A stretch of DNA of 64,000 bases, taken from positions 64,522 to 128,521 of the forward strand of contig JAKVCD010000005.1 of NCBI GenBank assembly GCA_022446815.1, given 5' to 3'. Below the pieces are notes generated by a model that was not told where the DNA came from, did not search any database, and saw nothing but the letters and a program-made list of their open reading frames with translations. Shown here piece by piece: positions 33,711 through 40,910 of this stretch; within the stretch, counting starts at the first letter, position 1, and every line of letters starts with the position of its first letter. Origin of the DNA: Planctomycetota bacterium (GTDB lineage Bacteria; Planctomycetota; UBA1135; GCA-002686595). The position numbers were made by a program, and so were the translations under genes.

Positions 33711-35681
33711 TCAGCCGCCGATGCGCATGTCGATCTTCGCCTCTTGCCCTTCGCGGACGCTGACGCGCTGCTCGCTGCGCTGCTGATCGACGAGGCCGCC
33801 GAAGACGTCATCGCCAGGGTCCGCGCGCATCGCCATGACCTTGTAGTTTCCGGCTGGCACGTTCGCGAAGGTGTACTTGCCGCCACCCGATGACTTGGTC
33901 TCACGGGGCTCAAAGACTGAGACGGGGCGCCCGTCCACGCGCAGGGTGACGCGCGCTCCGACGATGGGCTGACCAGCTTGATCGACGACGAGGCCTGAGA
34001 CGGCGCCGCCAGCCACCATGCGGATGGTGCCAAGGTCCGTGTCGCGACCTTCGCCCACCAGGACGTCTGTCTTGATGAAGCGAGAGTGTCCAGAGGCTTG
34101 GATGCGAAGCTGGTAGTTCTCTGGGGTGAGCCCGTCGATCTTGAAGCGACCGTTCTTGTTGCTGCGCACCTTCTTCGCCGTGGCGTTCGTGGGGAAGAGG
34201 TCGCCAAGCGCGCGGGTGAACGCGTCGTCGGTCCAGGTGTTGTCGTGGGTCGAGACAAGCGCTCCTTGAATGGGATTGCCGTCTGAGTCCACGATGCGGG
34301 CTTTGATAGAGCCGCCCTTGCCGGCCTCGACGGTGATCCCAGAGAGCGACTGACCCTGTGAGACCGTGAAGCGCTGTGAGAAGGAGGCTGCGAAGCCTTG
34401 GGCCGACGCCTCAACGACGTAGGTCCCAGGGGGCACGTCGGTGAGGGTGTACTCGCCAAGCGGGCTACGGAAGTCTTCGCGGATGTCTGTCGGGCTCGTC
34501 ACCTCTGTGTTGTCGTAGGCGGTCCGGAGGACGCAGGTGAAGGTGACGAGGGGTTCACCGGTGATCTTAGAGACCACCCGGCCTGAGACGCTCGCTTGAG
34601 GCGTGAGCTCAAGGACCAAGCCGGTGCTACCAGTCGCGACGCGCTGCGCGCGCTCAGGGCGGAAGCCCTTCGCTGAGACAGCGATGGTGTACTGACCAGG
34701 GTTCAGGCGCTCGAGGCAGAACTGTCCGTCAGCGTCCGTCTCGATGAAGTCTCTGCACTGGGTGTTACCAGTGGAGTAGGAGAGAGCGATCACCTCAGCG
34801 CCCTGGATGGGGGTGTTACTTGAGTCGATCACGCGGCCGCAGATCATCTCAGCGACCTCCAAGGTCACGTTACGCTCGATCTCGCGGCTCTTCTTCCCGT
34901 GGATTCTGATGCCTGCGATCAGGACGCTGCCGTAGCCCTCTGCTGAGACGAGGAGGGTGCGCTGACCGTTAGGGCAGTTCGTGAACTCATAGCGTCCAAA
35001 GTTATCGGACTGGGTGCTCATGCGGTCAGGGCTGGGCTTGTTGCCGAGTCCTGCGAGCATCCCGTCTAGGTGGACTGTCGCGCCCGGTACTGGGTTCCCA
35101 CCTGAGTCAGAGATGAGGCCGCTCAGGCGCGTGCCCTGAGTCAGCGTGATGGGGGGCTCTTCAAAGGTCCCTGTGACGCCGACGCGGACGCTGCCGACCT
35201 CTTTGCGAGAGTACTCGGGGTGGTCGATGATGAGCGTGTAGTTCTCGTAGGCCTCGATGCGCACGAAGCGGAAGGCACCCTCGCTGCTCGTGACGCTCTG
35301 GATGTCTCCGCTGCGGTCGACGGTGTCATTCACGAAGGCCATCGCTTGCAACGGGCGCCTGCTGAGCGTGACAGTCGCTCCAGCGATGGGCTCCCCGCCC
35401 TCGCTCCGAACCATCCCTATGAGCTCGTTCTCGTAGAGGGCGACCTCACCATCCATGGTCTGCTCTGCTGCGCCCTGAGTCCCATCCGTCGTGGGGGCTG
35501 CGGTGCGCTCAGAGTTGCTCTCTGAGGGGAGGGCAGAGATGTCCGGCCCAGAGTCACTTGAGACCTGAACGGGGGCGCTTGTGATGTCCTCAGGGGTGTT
35601 TGGGTCGTCTTGATTGACGAGGACGAGGACGAGGGCCGTGACGGCGGCGAGAACCAGCAGGATGACGGCTGAGGGCTTCAT
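33711..35681 (-). CDS. Membrane-anchored protein with repeated carboxypeptidase-regulatory-like domains
   Basis: A 656-residue protein from ATG 35681, with an N-terminal anchor MKPSAVILLVLAAVTALVLVL and a short Ser/Thr/Pro linker. Then come about six CarboxypepD_reg-like/Ig-like modules, each with the pattern G-x-V-x-D-x-x-G-x-P-I-x-G-A-x-V and a later GxYxF/FRFxxL-x-PG-x-Y-x-L-x-V (for example QPIVGARVTL, GKYTFANVPAGNYKV). The domains fold outside the cytoplasm and usually serve adhesion or scaffolding. A longer frame to 35855 has no signal. Conserved cysteines occur in the middle modules. Confidence 0.85.
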   Translation of the reverse strand: MKPSAVILLVLAAVTALVLVLVNQDDPNTPEDITSAPVQVSSDSGPDISALPSESNSERTAAPTTDGTQGAAEQTMDGEVALYENELIGMVRSEGGEPIAGATVTLSRRPLQAMAFVNDTVDRSGDIQSVTSSEGAFRFVRIEAYENYTLIIDHPEYSRKEVGSVRVGVTGTFEEPPITLTQGTRLSGLISDSGGNPVPGATVHLDGMLAGLGNKPSPDRMSTQSDNFGRYEFTNCPNGQRTLLVSAEGYGSVLIAGIRIHGKKSREIERNVTLEVAEMICGRVIDSSNTPIQGAEVIALSYSTGNTQCRDFIETDADGQFCLERLNPGQYTIAVSAKGFRPERAQRVATGSTGLVLELTPQASVSGRVVSKITGEPLVTFTCVLRTAYDNTEVTSPTDIREDFRSPLGEYTLTDVPPGTYVVEASAQGFAASFSQRFTVSQGQSLSGITVEAGKGGSIKARIVDSDGNPIQGALVSTHDNTWTDDAFTRALGDLFPTNATAKKVRSNKNGRFKIDGLTPENYQLRIQASGHSRFIKTDVLVGEGRDTDLGTIRMVAGGAVSGLVVDQAGQPIVGARVTLRVDGRPVSVFEPRETKSSGGGKYTFANVPAGNYKVMAMRADPGDDVFGGLVDQQRSEQRVSVREGQEAKIDMRIGG

Positions 35682-35791
35682 AGAGGGATCTTTGGGGCGA
35701 GTTACCAGAGGTCTTCTGTGAGACAAAGACGCCGGAGGCAGCCAGGGATTCCCAAGAGTTGGGAACTTCGCATGCTCGGCGCTCTGTTGAG

Positions 35792-36328
35792 TCAGGCGGT
35801 CGTGGTGCGTGTTTGGGTGTCGTGAATATCTTCGATGAGCGGCCCAGGCCACCAAGACTCAACGCGTGTGAGGTGGCTGAGGAACAGGGCAAAAATTACG
35901 ACTTCGAAGTCCATCCTTCTAAAGACGTCGATTTCCCCTTCTTTTCCCAGTCGAACTTGGGCCATTTGGCCTGTCTTGGGGGCGTGAAGCGCCCAGCCAG
36001 CGCAGAAGCCTGGTAGCGGAATGAGGCGCATGGGGCGGGTGCCGGTCGAGAGGTCGACCTCTCGCCCAATGAAGGACCAGCGCAGAGAGGCTCCAAGCCA
36101 CTCACGCCCCTCACTCCAGAGGGAAAATTGGCTTCTCAGGATGCCTGGATCACGCCTGATCTCGAGCTTTTCGCCCTTCTCAGGGGTGTAGGCAGCGCTC
36201 ACTACCATGCCCCAGCGGTTTCTAGAAACCTTCAGGACGCCGACGTCACCGTCAGGGCCTGAAATGTGGATGACAGGGCTCCAGAAGCCCTTCGCGTGGA
36301 TCTGATAGCTGGCAGTGGGGACGGGCAT
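35792..36328 (-). CDS. Uncharacterised protein, possible scramblase/LURP-like beta fold
   Basis: A 178-residue product starting MPVPTASYQIHAKGFWSP. The first ~140 residues are strand-rich and repeat a 'GP-DG-x-x-GVL-x-x-x-x-x-R' and 'IRRD-x-G-x-L-R-x-x-F-x-L' pattern, which vaguely recalls scramblase/LURP-one-related barrels. A hydrophobic stretch VVIFALFLSHL lies near the C terminus. Codon use matches the neighbours, and overlapping frames give nothing better. No Shine-Dalgarno sequence. Not recognised as a named family. Confidence 0.55.
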   Translation of the reverse strand: MPVPTASYQIHAKGFWSPVIHISGPDGDVGVLKVSRNRWGMVVSAAYTPEKGEKLEIRRDPGILRSQFSLWSEGREWLGASLRWSFIGREVDLSTGTRPMRLIPLPGFCAGWALHAPKTGQMAQVRLGKEGEIDVFRRMDFEVVIFALFLSHLTRVESWWPGPLIEDIHDTQTRTTTA

Positions 36329-36395
36329 GAGTTTGTGGGAGGGAGCCGCAGACTCCCTTGTTCCCGAACTATCGGGTCTCTATGCCGCCCGCCTT

Positions 36396-36422
36396 TGGAC
36401 CTTTCCAGATCCCAAAGGTCCA
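36396..36422. repeat. Perfect 9-bp inverted repeat upstream of the 178-residue protein
   Basis: TGGACCTTT (36396-36404) and AAAGGTCCA (36414-36422) form a perfect dyad with a 9-bp spacer. It lies 68 bp before the start at 36328, so an operator or short hairpin is possible. Confidence 0.35.
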
Positions 36423-36563
36423 TTGCCCGCTTTGGATACTCCTAGCTGGAAAGTGGAGCGAGGGCATCTACAGGCTGCTCGGGGGCGCTGATCACCCAAA
36501 TTTGAGTGAATGGAGCTAGAAAAGACCGCTCAGCACCTCGGGGAGGCACTTTCCAGGCTTCTC

Positions 36564-36989
36564 CTAGGGCTCGCAGTCGTTGTTGTGCGGATCTGGGGTG
36601 ACCTCTGAATCTTCGCACTCCCTGAGCTTCTCAGTTGCTGAATCAGGCTTCGTCATCTGGCATTCGAGCTGCTCCATGCGGCTGCGGAGGAGCCCCTGCT
36701 CGCCTTCGTGGTCCGACTCACGCGCTCCATCAGCTCCGAGCGCTGGTCGTATTGGCTCTGGTCCTTGATCAGCCCACCGATCTCATCGAGCGTCAGCCCG
36801 AGCTCCTGCAGGTTCCCCGAATCAAGGAGTTCGGTTGAGGTCCTCGCGCCTGTAGTACCTGAAGCGCCCCTGAGAGCGGGCCACAGGGCTCAAGAGCCCG
36901 ACCTCTTCGTAGTACCGGAGGGTCCTCAGCTTGGTCTTGGCGTGCTCCGCGAAGAGGCCGATCCTGAGCAGTTCGTGAGTCTCAGTCAT
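36564..36989 (-). pseudogene. MerR-family transcriptional regulator broken by frameshifts
   Basis: ATG 36989, with AGGAGG 11 nt upstream, starts MTETHELLRIGLFAEHAKTK then LRTLRYYEEVGLLSP and FRYYRREDLNRTP, a MerR helix-turn-helix with wing. It stops at TGA 36822-36824. The continuation NLQELGLTLDEIGGLIKDQ is in another frame from about 36830. A second shift near 36720 is needed to read GLLRSRMEQLECQMTKPD and the end at TAG 36564-36566. Together the three pieces restore a MerR regulator of about 140 residues with a C-terminal helix. Either it has decayed or the assembly has indels (a GGGG run lies at the first break). Confidence 0.8.
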
Positions 36990-37030
36990 GAGGAAGTGAG
37001 CCTCCTCATCTCGTTTGGGATTTTATGGCC

Positions 37031-37074
37031 ACTTCCCGCCCTAGCCTCTCTTCGGGCTGAGAGGGACGGGAAGT
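37031..37074. promoter_or_regulatory. Nested stem-loop between merR remnant and pgi
   Basis: ACTTCCCG (37031-37038) pairs with CGGGAAGT (37067-37074). Inside, CCTCTC (37045-37050) pairs with GAGAGG (37059-37064). It lies 42 bp upstream of the MerR remnant and 142 bp before pgi. A MerR-type operator, an RNA leader or a bidirectional terminator are all possible. Confidence 0.35.
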
Positions 37075-37216
37075 TCTGCCTGCCCCTCTATGGTGCTGTT
37101 CGTGTAGTTTTTTGGCGCGTGCAGGCCACCGCATTGGCGGTATCTGCAGTGGAGCTTGAAGGCCTGGTTCCACCGGCTCAGGGAGAGTCGCAGTCTCAGG
37201 CTGCTCAGGAGGAGAC

Positions 37217-38608
37217 ATGGACAGAATCACCCTCGACCTCACAAACGCGACCTCCGACGCCATCGGAGCAGAACACGGAGTCAGCTCCGAAGAGCTCGCA
37301 GACCTCCGAGATGCTGCGGTCCAAGCTCAAGCCGCCGTGGAGGCGCGTCGGACAAAGGACCTGCGCTGGATGGATCTTCCCTACGCACACGAGGTGCATG
37401 ACGAGGTCCTCGAATACGCGGGCTCCGTCGCTGGGCGCTTCAAGAACGTCGTCGTCCTCGGGATCGGAGGATCCGCGCTAGGAAACACCGCGCTGCACGC
37501 CGCCCTCTCGAGCCCATTCCATGACCTCGCTCCTCCGAGCGGGCTGCCGCGTCTCTTTGTCTTAGACAACGTCGACCCTGACCTGGTGGGCGAGTGGTTT
37601 GACCACTTCGACCCTGCGGAGACGCTCTTCAACGTCATCTCTAAGTCCGGAGGCACTGCCGAGACGATGAGCCAGTTCTTGCTCTTCCGCGATCGCCTCA
37701 TCGAGGTCTTAGGAGAGGAAGGGCACCGTGAGCACATCGTCGTCACGACGGATGCTGAGAAGGGCATCTTGCGGGAGATCGTCGAGCGTGATGGCTACCA
37801 ATCCTTCGTCGTCCCGGACGGCGTGGGTGGGCGCTTCAGCGTGCTCTCGCCCGTAGGGCTGCTCTCGTCTGCCCTCGTCGGGATCGACATCAAGGGAGTG
37901 CTCGCTGGCGCGGCCTCAATGGATGAGCACTGCAAGTCTGCGCCCTTTGAGGAGAACCCCGCCCTCACCTACGCCTGCTTGCAGTACTTGATGCAGGAGA
38001 AGAAGGGCAAGAACGTCGCCGTGACGTTCTCTTACAGCCACCGCCTGCGCGCCCTCGCGGACTGGTACGCCCAGCTCCTCGCGGAGTCGATCGGCAAGCG
38101 CGTGAGCCGGAGCGGTGAGGTCGTTCACGCTGGGCCGACCCCCGTCCGCGCTGTCGGCGTGACCGATCAGCACTCACAGGTTCAGCTCTATGTAGAGGGC
38201 CCCTTCGACAAGTGGTTCACCCTGCTCTCCGTCGCGCAGCCTGACCACGCTGTCCCGCTCCCCTCTGCCTACCCCGACCTCGAGGGCGCTGAGTATCTCG
38301 CCGGCAGGGACCTCGGGGAGCTCTTCGCGGCAGAGCGCGAGGGCACCAAGGTCGCGCTCACGGAGGCCGGGAGACCCAACGTCTCTGTGGTCTTCCCCCG
38401 AGTCGACGCCCGCAGCGTCGGGCAGTACCTCATGATGATGGAGCTCGCGGTCGCGGTGATGGGCGAACTCTATGACGTCGACGCCTTCGATCAGCCGGGT
38501 GTCGAGGCGGGCAAGGTCGCCGCCTACGCGCTCATGGGGCGCGCAGGCTATGAGTCTCGGCGCGCTGAGATCGAGGGCGCGGGTCCTTCAGAGCGGAAGA
38601 CCATTTGA
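37217..38608 (+). CDS. pgi: Glucose-6-phosphate isomerase
   Basis: A 463-residue two-domain isomerase. LGIGGSALGNTALHAAL is the sugar-phosphate (SIS) motif, and NVISKSGGTAETMSQF binds the phosphate. FVVPDGVGGRFSVLSPVGL is a PGI signature, with catalytic Glu in the LLAESIGKR region. It interconverts glucose-6-phosphate and fructose-6-phosphate in the cytoplasm. GGAGGAGA lies 3-4 nt before the ATG. The next gene starts within its stop (TGATG). Length fits the shorter bacterial PGI group. Confidence 0.95.
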   Translation: MDRITLDLTNATSDAIGAEHGVSSEELADLRDAAVQAQAAVEARRTKDLRWMDLPYAHEVHDEVLEYAGSVAGRFKNVVVLGIGGSALGNTALHAALSSPFHDLAPPSGLPRLFVLDNVDPDLVGEWFDHFDPAETLFNVISKSGGTAETMSQFLLFRDRLIEVLGEEGHREHIVVTTDAEKGILREIVERDGYQSFVVPDGVGGRFSVLSPVGLLSSALVGIDIKGVLAGAASMDEHCKSAPFEENPALTYACLQYLMQEKKGKNVAVTFSYSHRLRALADWYAQLLAESIGKRVSRSGEVVHAGPTPVRAVGVTDQHSQVQLYVEGPFDKWFTLLSVAQPDHAVPLPSAYPDLEGAEYLAGRDLGELFAAEREGTKVALTEAGRPNVSVVFPRVDARSVGQYLMMMELAVAVMGELYDVDAFDQPGVEAGKVAAYALMGRAGYESRRAEIEGAGPSERKTI

Positions 38609-38931
38609 TGACGGAGACGCCGGAAGAGCTGCCCGGGGAGTCCTCCTCGTCTGACGAGAGGTCTGGCCTGCGCGACAAGGTCAAGGGGAAGATGAAGGAC
38701 TCCATCGTCTCTCTCGCGACCTCTTCCTACGACGCGAGGGCTGACGACCTTGAGGAGCGCGCCGTGCGTGCCATGCGGCGCGCGATCCAGGAAGAGGGCG
38801 AGCGAATCCGTGAGCTGCTGGAGCACTCGCTCGTAGTGAAGCGTCGTGAGGTGCGGCTCTCTCTGCTGGTGATCCTCGTCGCTAACCTCCTCTACCTCGC
38901 GGTCTGGTGGTTCGTACGAGGTGACATGTGA
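38608..38931 (+). CDS. Small membrane protein with charged helix and C-terminal anchor
   Basis: A 107-residue protein from ATG 38608, overlapping the pgi stop. Residues 1-85 are charged and helical (DDLEERAVRAMRRAIQEEGERI), likely a coiled coil. VRLSLLVILVANLLYLAVWWFV (about residues 82-103) is a single membrane segment near the end, so the helix faces the cytoplasm in a tail-anchored way. Not recognised. It is coupled to the next small membrane gene by a GTGA overlap. Confidence 0.65.
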   Translation: MTETPEELPGESSSSDERSGLRDKVKGKMKDSIVSLATSSYDARADDLEERAVRAMRRAIQEEGERIRELLEHSLVVKRREVRLSLLVILVANLLYLAVWWFVRGDM

Positions 38932-39185
38932 GCTATCTCCCTGATCCCGTCTATGTCTGCCGCGTCACCACGATCTCGCTCTTCCTCTACTGGAGCTTTC
39001 GCGGCTGGCTGCACTTAGGTCGCTTTATCCGCGGCCTTGAGGCGAGCGCGCGGGAGTTCGGCGTCGCGCCGCGTGAGGTCCGCAAGCAGATGCGCCGCCT
39101 TGCGGTCTGCGCCACCGTAGGCGACCCGGTGAACGCGCTCCTCATGTGCGTGATCGCTTGGTTGTGGACCGCGCCGCGTCTGTAG
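38928..39185 (+). CDS. Small two-segment membrane protein
   Basis: An 85-residue protein from GTG 38928. The first segment (VTTISLFLYWSFRGWLHLG) and last (DPVNALLMCVIAWLWTA) are hydrophobic, flanking a basic cytoplasmic-looking helix with RKQMRRLAVC. No family recognised. It is translationally coupled to the preceding coiled-coil membrane protein and converges on the aldolase gene with 4 nt between, so the pair may form one complex. Confidence 0.6.
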   Translation: MSYLPDPVYVCRVTTISLFLYWSFRGWLHLGRFIRGLEASAREFGVAPREVRKQMRRLAVCATVGDPVNALLMCVIAWLWTAPRL

Positions 39186-39189
39186 GAGG

Positions 39190-39918
39190 CTAGCCCTCCC
39201 CGTCCAGCCCGCACTGATTCTCGAGCGTGTTGAGCGTCGAGAGCCCGAGGGCGTTGCGCGTCTCTAAGAGCTTCTGCACTGCCTCGTCGGGTAGCGGGTC
39301 GATGCCGCCGCGCACGGCGTGGGCGAGCCAGAGGATCCGCGCCGTGTGCTCAATCATGTCGAGTTTTTTGTAGGCGTCGAGGAGGTTCGTCCCGAGGGTG
39401 ACGGAGCCGTGATTCTTCATCACCAAGGTGTCTGAGCAGCGGACGACATCGCGGATGGAGTCGGGCAGCTCGTCCGTTCCAGGGGTCGCATAGGGAGTCG
39501 TCGGGATCCCACCGATCGTCACGACGATCTCCGGGATGATCGGGACCTGCAGGTCGATCCCTGCGACGGTCATGGCGACACAGTGCGGCGGGTGGCAGTG
39601 TAGGACGGCCTTCATCTCCGGCCGCTCCTCATAGCTCACGATGTGAATCCCGACCTCTGAGGAGCACTTCGGTCCGTCATCTACGATCTCGCCTTGCATG
39701 TCTACGTGAGCGAGGTTGCGTGGGGTGAGGAAGCCCTTCATCGCGCCGGCGGGCGTGATGATCAGGGTGCCGTCTGAGAGCCTGCCCGAGATGTTTCCGT
39801 CGGCGCCGACGATGTAGTTGCGTTGATAACAGAGGCTGCCGATCTCGCAGATCGCGTTCCGAAGTCGCGCCTCTTCGTCGCTCCATCCGAAGCGCTCAGC
39901 CATCTCTTGGATGCTCAC
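39190..39918 (-). CDS. Class II aldolase/adducin family protein (fuculose-phosphate aldolase-like)
   Basis: A 242-residue protein from GTG 39918. The N-terminal DGNISGRLSDGTLIITPAGAMKG binds the phosphate, and LHCHPPHC holds two zinc histidines. VMKNHGSVTLG gives a third, with the catalytic acid near EIVV. Such enzymes cleave L-fuculose/rhamnulose 1-phosphate to lactaldehyde and DHAP. In planctomycete microcompartments, lactaldehyde is processed behind a protein shell. It overlaps the third pentamer gene (GTGA), so it belongs to the shell operon. Confidence 0.9.
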   Translation of the reverse strand: MSIQEMAERFGWSDEEARLRNAICEIGSLCYQRNYIVGADGNISGRLSDGTLIITPAGAMKGFLTPRNLAHVDMQGEIVDDGPKCSSEVGIHIVSYEERPEMKAVLHCHPPHCVAMTVAGIDLQVPIIPEIVVTIGGIPTTPYATPGTDELPDSIRDVVRCSDTLVMKNHGSVTLGTNLLDAYKKLDMIEHTARILWLAHAVRGGIDPLPDEAVQKLLETRNALGLSTLNTLENQCGLDGEG

Positions 39919-40223
39919 GTGCTCACCCCCTCACAGTGGTCATAGACGCTCTCCCCGCCGACCTCGACGTGATCAATCACGCCTACGATCAGGGTCTTCA
40001 CCGGGGCATCCGGAGCGCCAAGGATTTGGCGCCCCGAGTTTCCCTCATCGATCATAAGGACCCTGTCGCCCTCGCCCGCGCCGACCGTATCGATCGCGAT
40101 CCGCGCGTTACCGCTAGGAGACCCTTCTGGCGTGAGGGGTTGGATGAGGAGCAAGGTCCGACCATTGAGTGAGTCGACCTGTATCGGGCTTGTGACATTT
40201 CCCACGACCTCGGCAATGAGCAT
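39915..40223 (-). CDS. EutN/CcmL-type microcompartment pentamer (third copy)
   Basis: A 102-residue protein beginning MLIAEVVGNVTSPIQVDSLNG and containing LLLIQPLTPEG, IAIDTVGAGEGDRVLMIDEGNSGRQILG and IVGVIDHVEVGGESVYD, the full EutN/CcmL beta-barrel. Five subunits cap a vertex of a polyhedral shell. Its ATG overlaps the stop of the second copy, and its stop overlaps the aldolase GTG, so vertices and enzyme are translated in a chain. Confidence 0.92.
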   Translation of the reverse strand: MLIAEVVGNVTSPIQVDSLNGRTLLLIQPLTPEGSPSGNARIAIDTVGAGEGDRVLMIDEGNSGRQILGAPDAPVKTLIVGVIDHVEVGGESVYDHCEGVST

Positions 40224-40525
40224 CAGCCACCTCCTGCGATGGAGCCTGAGATGACCTGTCCTGCGTTCGTCGCCTCTTCGACCACACCCATGATGGTCGC
40301 GTCGACGGGGACGAAGGTCTCTGGGCAAGCGATGGCGGCCTCTCGGCCATCGATGAAGTGGACCGTGTCGCCAGGGCCTGAGGGCACGACAGCGCACGCT
40401 ACCAAGCTCGCGCCGGCGTCTTGCCCGCTCGCGTCGAGGGGCTGCACCAGCTGGAGCGGGACCCCTTCGAGGCCTGGATAGCGGTGGGTGGCGACGAGGC
40501 GCCCGATCACGCGGCCGAGGTGCAA
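40223..40525 (-). CDS. EutN/CcmL-type microcompartment pentamer (second copy)
   Basis: A 100-residue protein from TTG 40525, where AAGGAGG lies 6 nt upstream, a strong ribosome site supporting the rare start. It starts LHLGRVIGRLVATHRYPGLEG and has LQLVQPLD, AVVPSGPGDTVHFIDGREAA and the closing VVEEATNAGQVISG; the C-terminal barrel strand is more divergent than in its neighbours. It may build a heteromeric or specialised vertex. Confidence 0.9.
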   Translation of the reverse strand: MHLGRVIGRLVATHRYPGLEGVPLQLVQPLDASGQDAGASLVACAVVPSGPGDTVHFIDGREAAIACPETFVPVDATIMGVVEEATNAGQVISGSIAGGG

Positions 40526-40535
40526 GCTCTCCTCC

Positions 40536-40829
40536 TTAAGACCACTTCTCGTAGACGTTCTCGCCGCCGAGGTCCCAGGAGTCCACCACGGCCATGGCGA
40601 CGGCGTCGCAGGGCCTGTCCTGAGTCAGCTCGGTCTGGCGCGCGCTCGACCCGGTCGCATAGAGCACGAGATCTCCCGTGCCAGCGCCGATCGCGTCTAC
40701 AGCGACGACGTACTGTTCCTTGGGCTTGTTGGCGTGGTCGTGGACCTGAAGGACGAGGAGCTTCCGGTCGGCGATGCCCGGGTCCTTCTGAGTGGCGACG
40801 ACGCTTCCGACGACTTTGGCGATCAGCAT
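40536..40829 (-). CDS. EutN/CcmL-type microcompartment pentamer (first copy)
   Basis: A 97-residue protein starting MLIAKVVGSVVATQKDPGIA, with LLVLQVHD, VAVDAIGAGTGDLVLYATGSSARQTE and MAVVDSWDLGGENVYEK. It is the most canonical of the three pentamers and the first gene of the operon. It is separated from the second copy by 10 nt. A TAGGCT hexamer about 40 nt upstream (40870-40875, minus strand) could be its -10 element. No hexamer (BMC-H/T) gene is nearby. Confidence 0.92.
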   Translation of the reverse strand: MLIAKVVGSVVATQKDPGIADRKLLVLQVHDHANKPKEQYVVAVDAIGAGTGDLVLYATGSSARQTELTQDRPCDAVAMAVVDSWDLGGENVYEKWS

Positions 40830-40910
40830 GGTGTGTGAGGGGCGACGCTGCGGCGCGCCCAGGAACAGAGCCTAGCGCTTGGTTGAGAGTGGCGCACGGC
40901 TCAGCTGCCT

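Noticed and set aside
36708-37481. 257-residue plus-strand frame overlapping the MerR remnant and pgi start
   Set aside because: It runs through the pgi ribosome site and start in another frame and has no motif.
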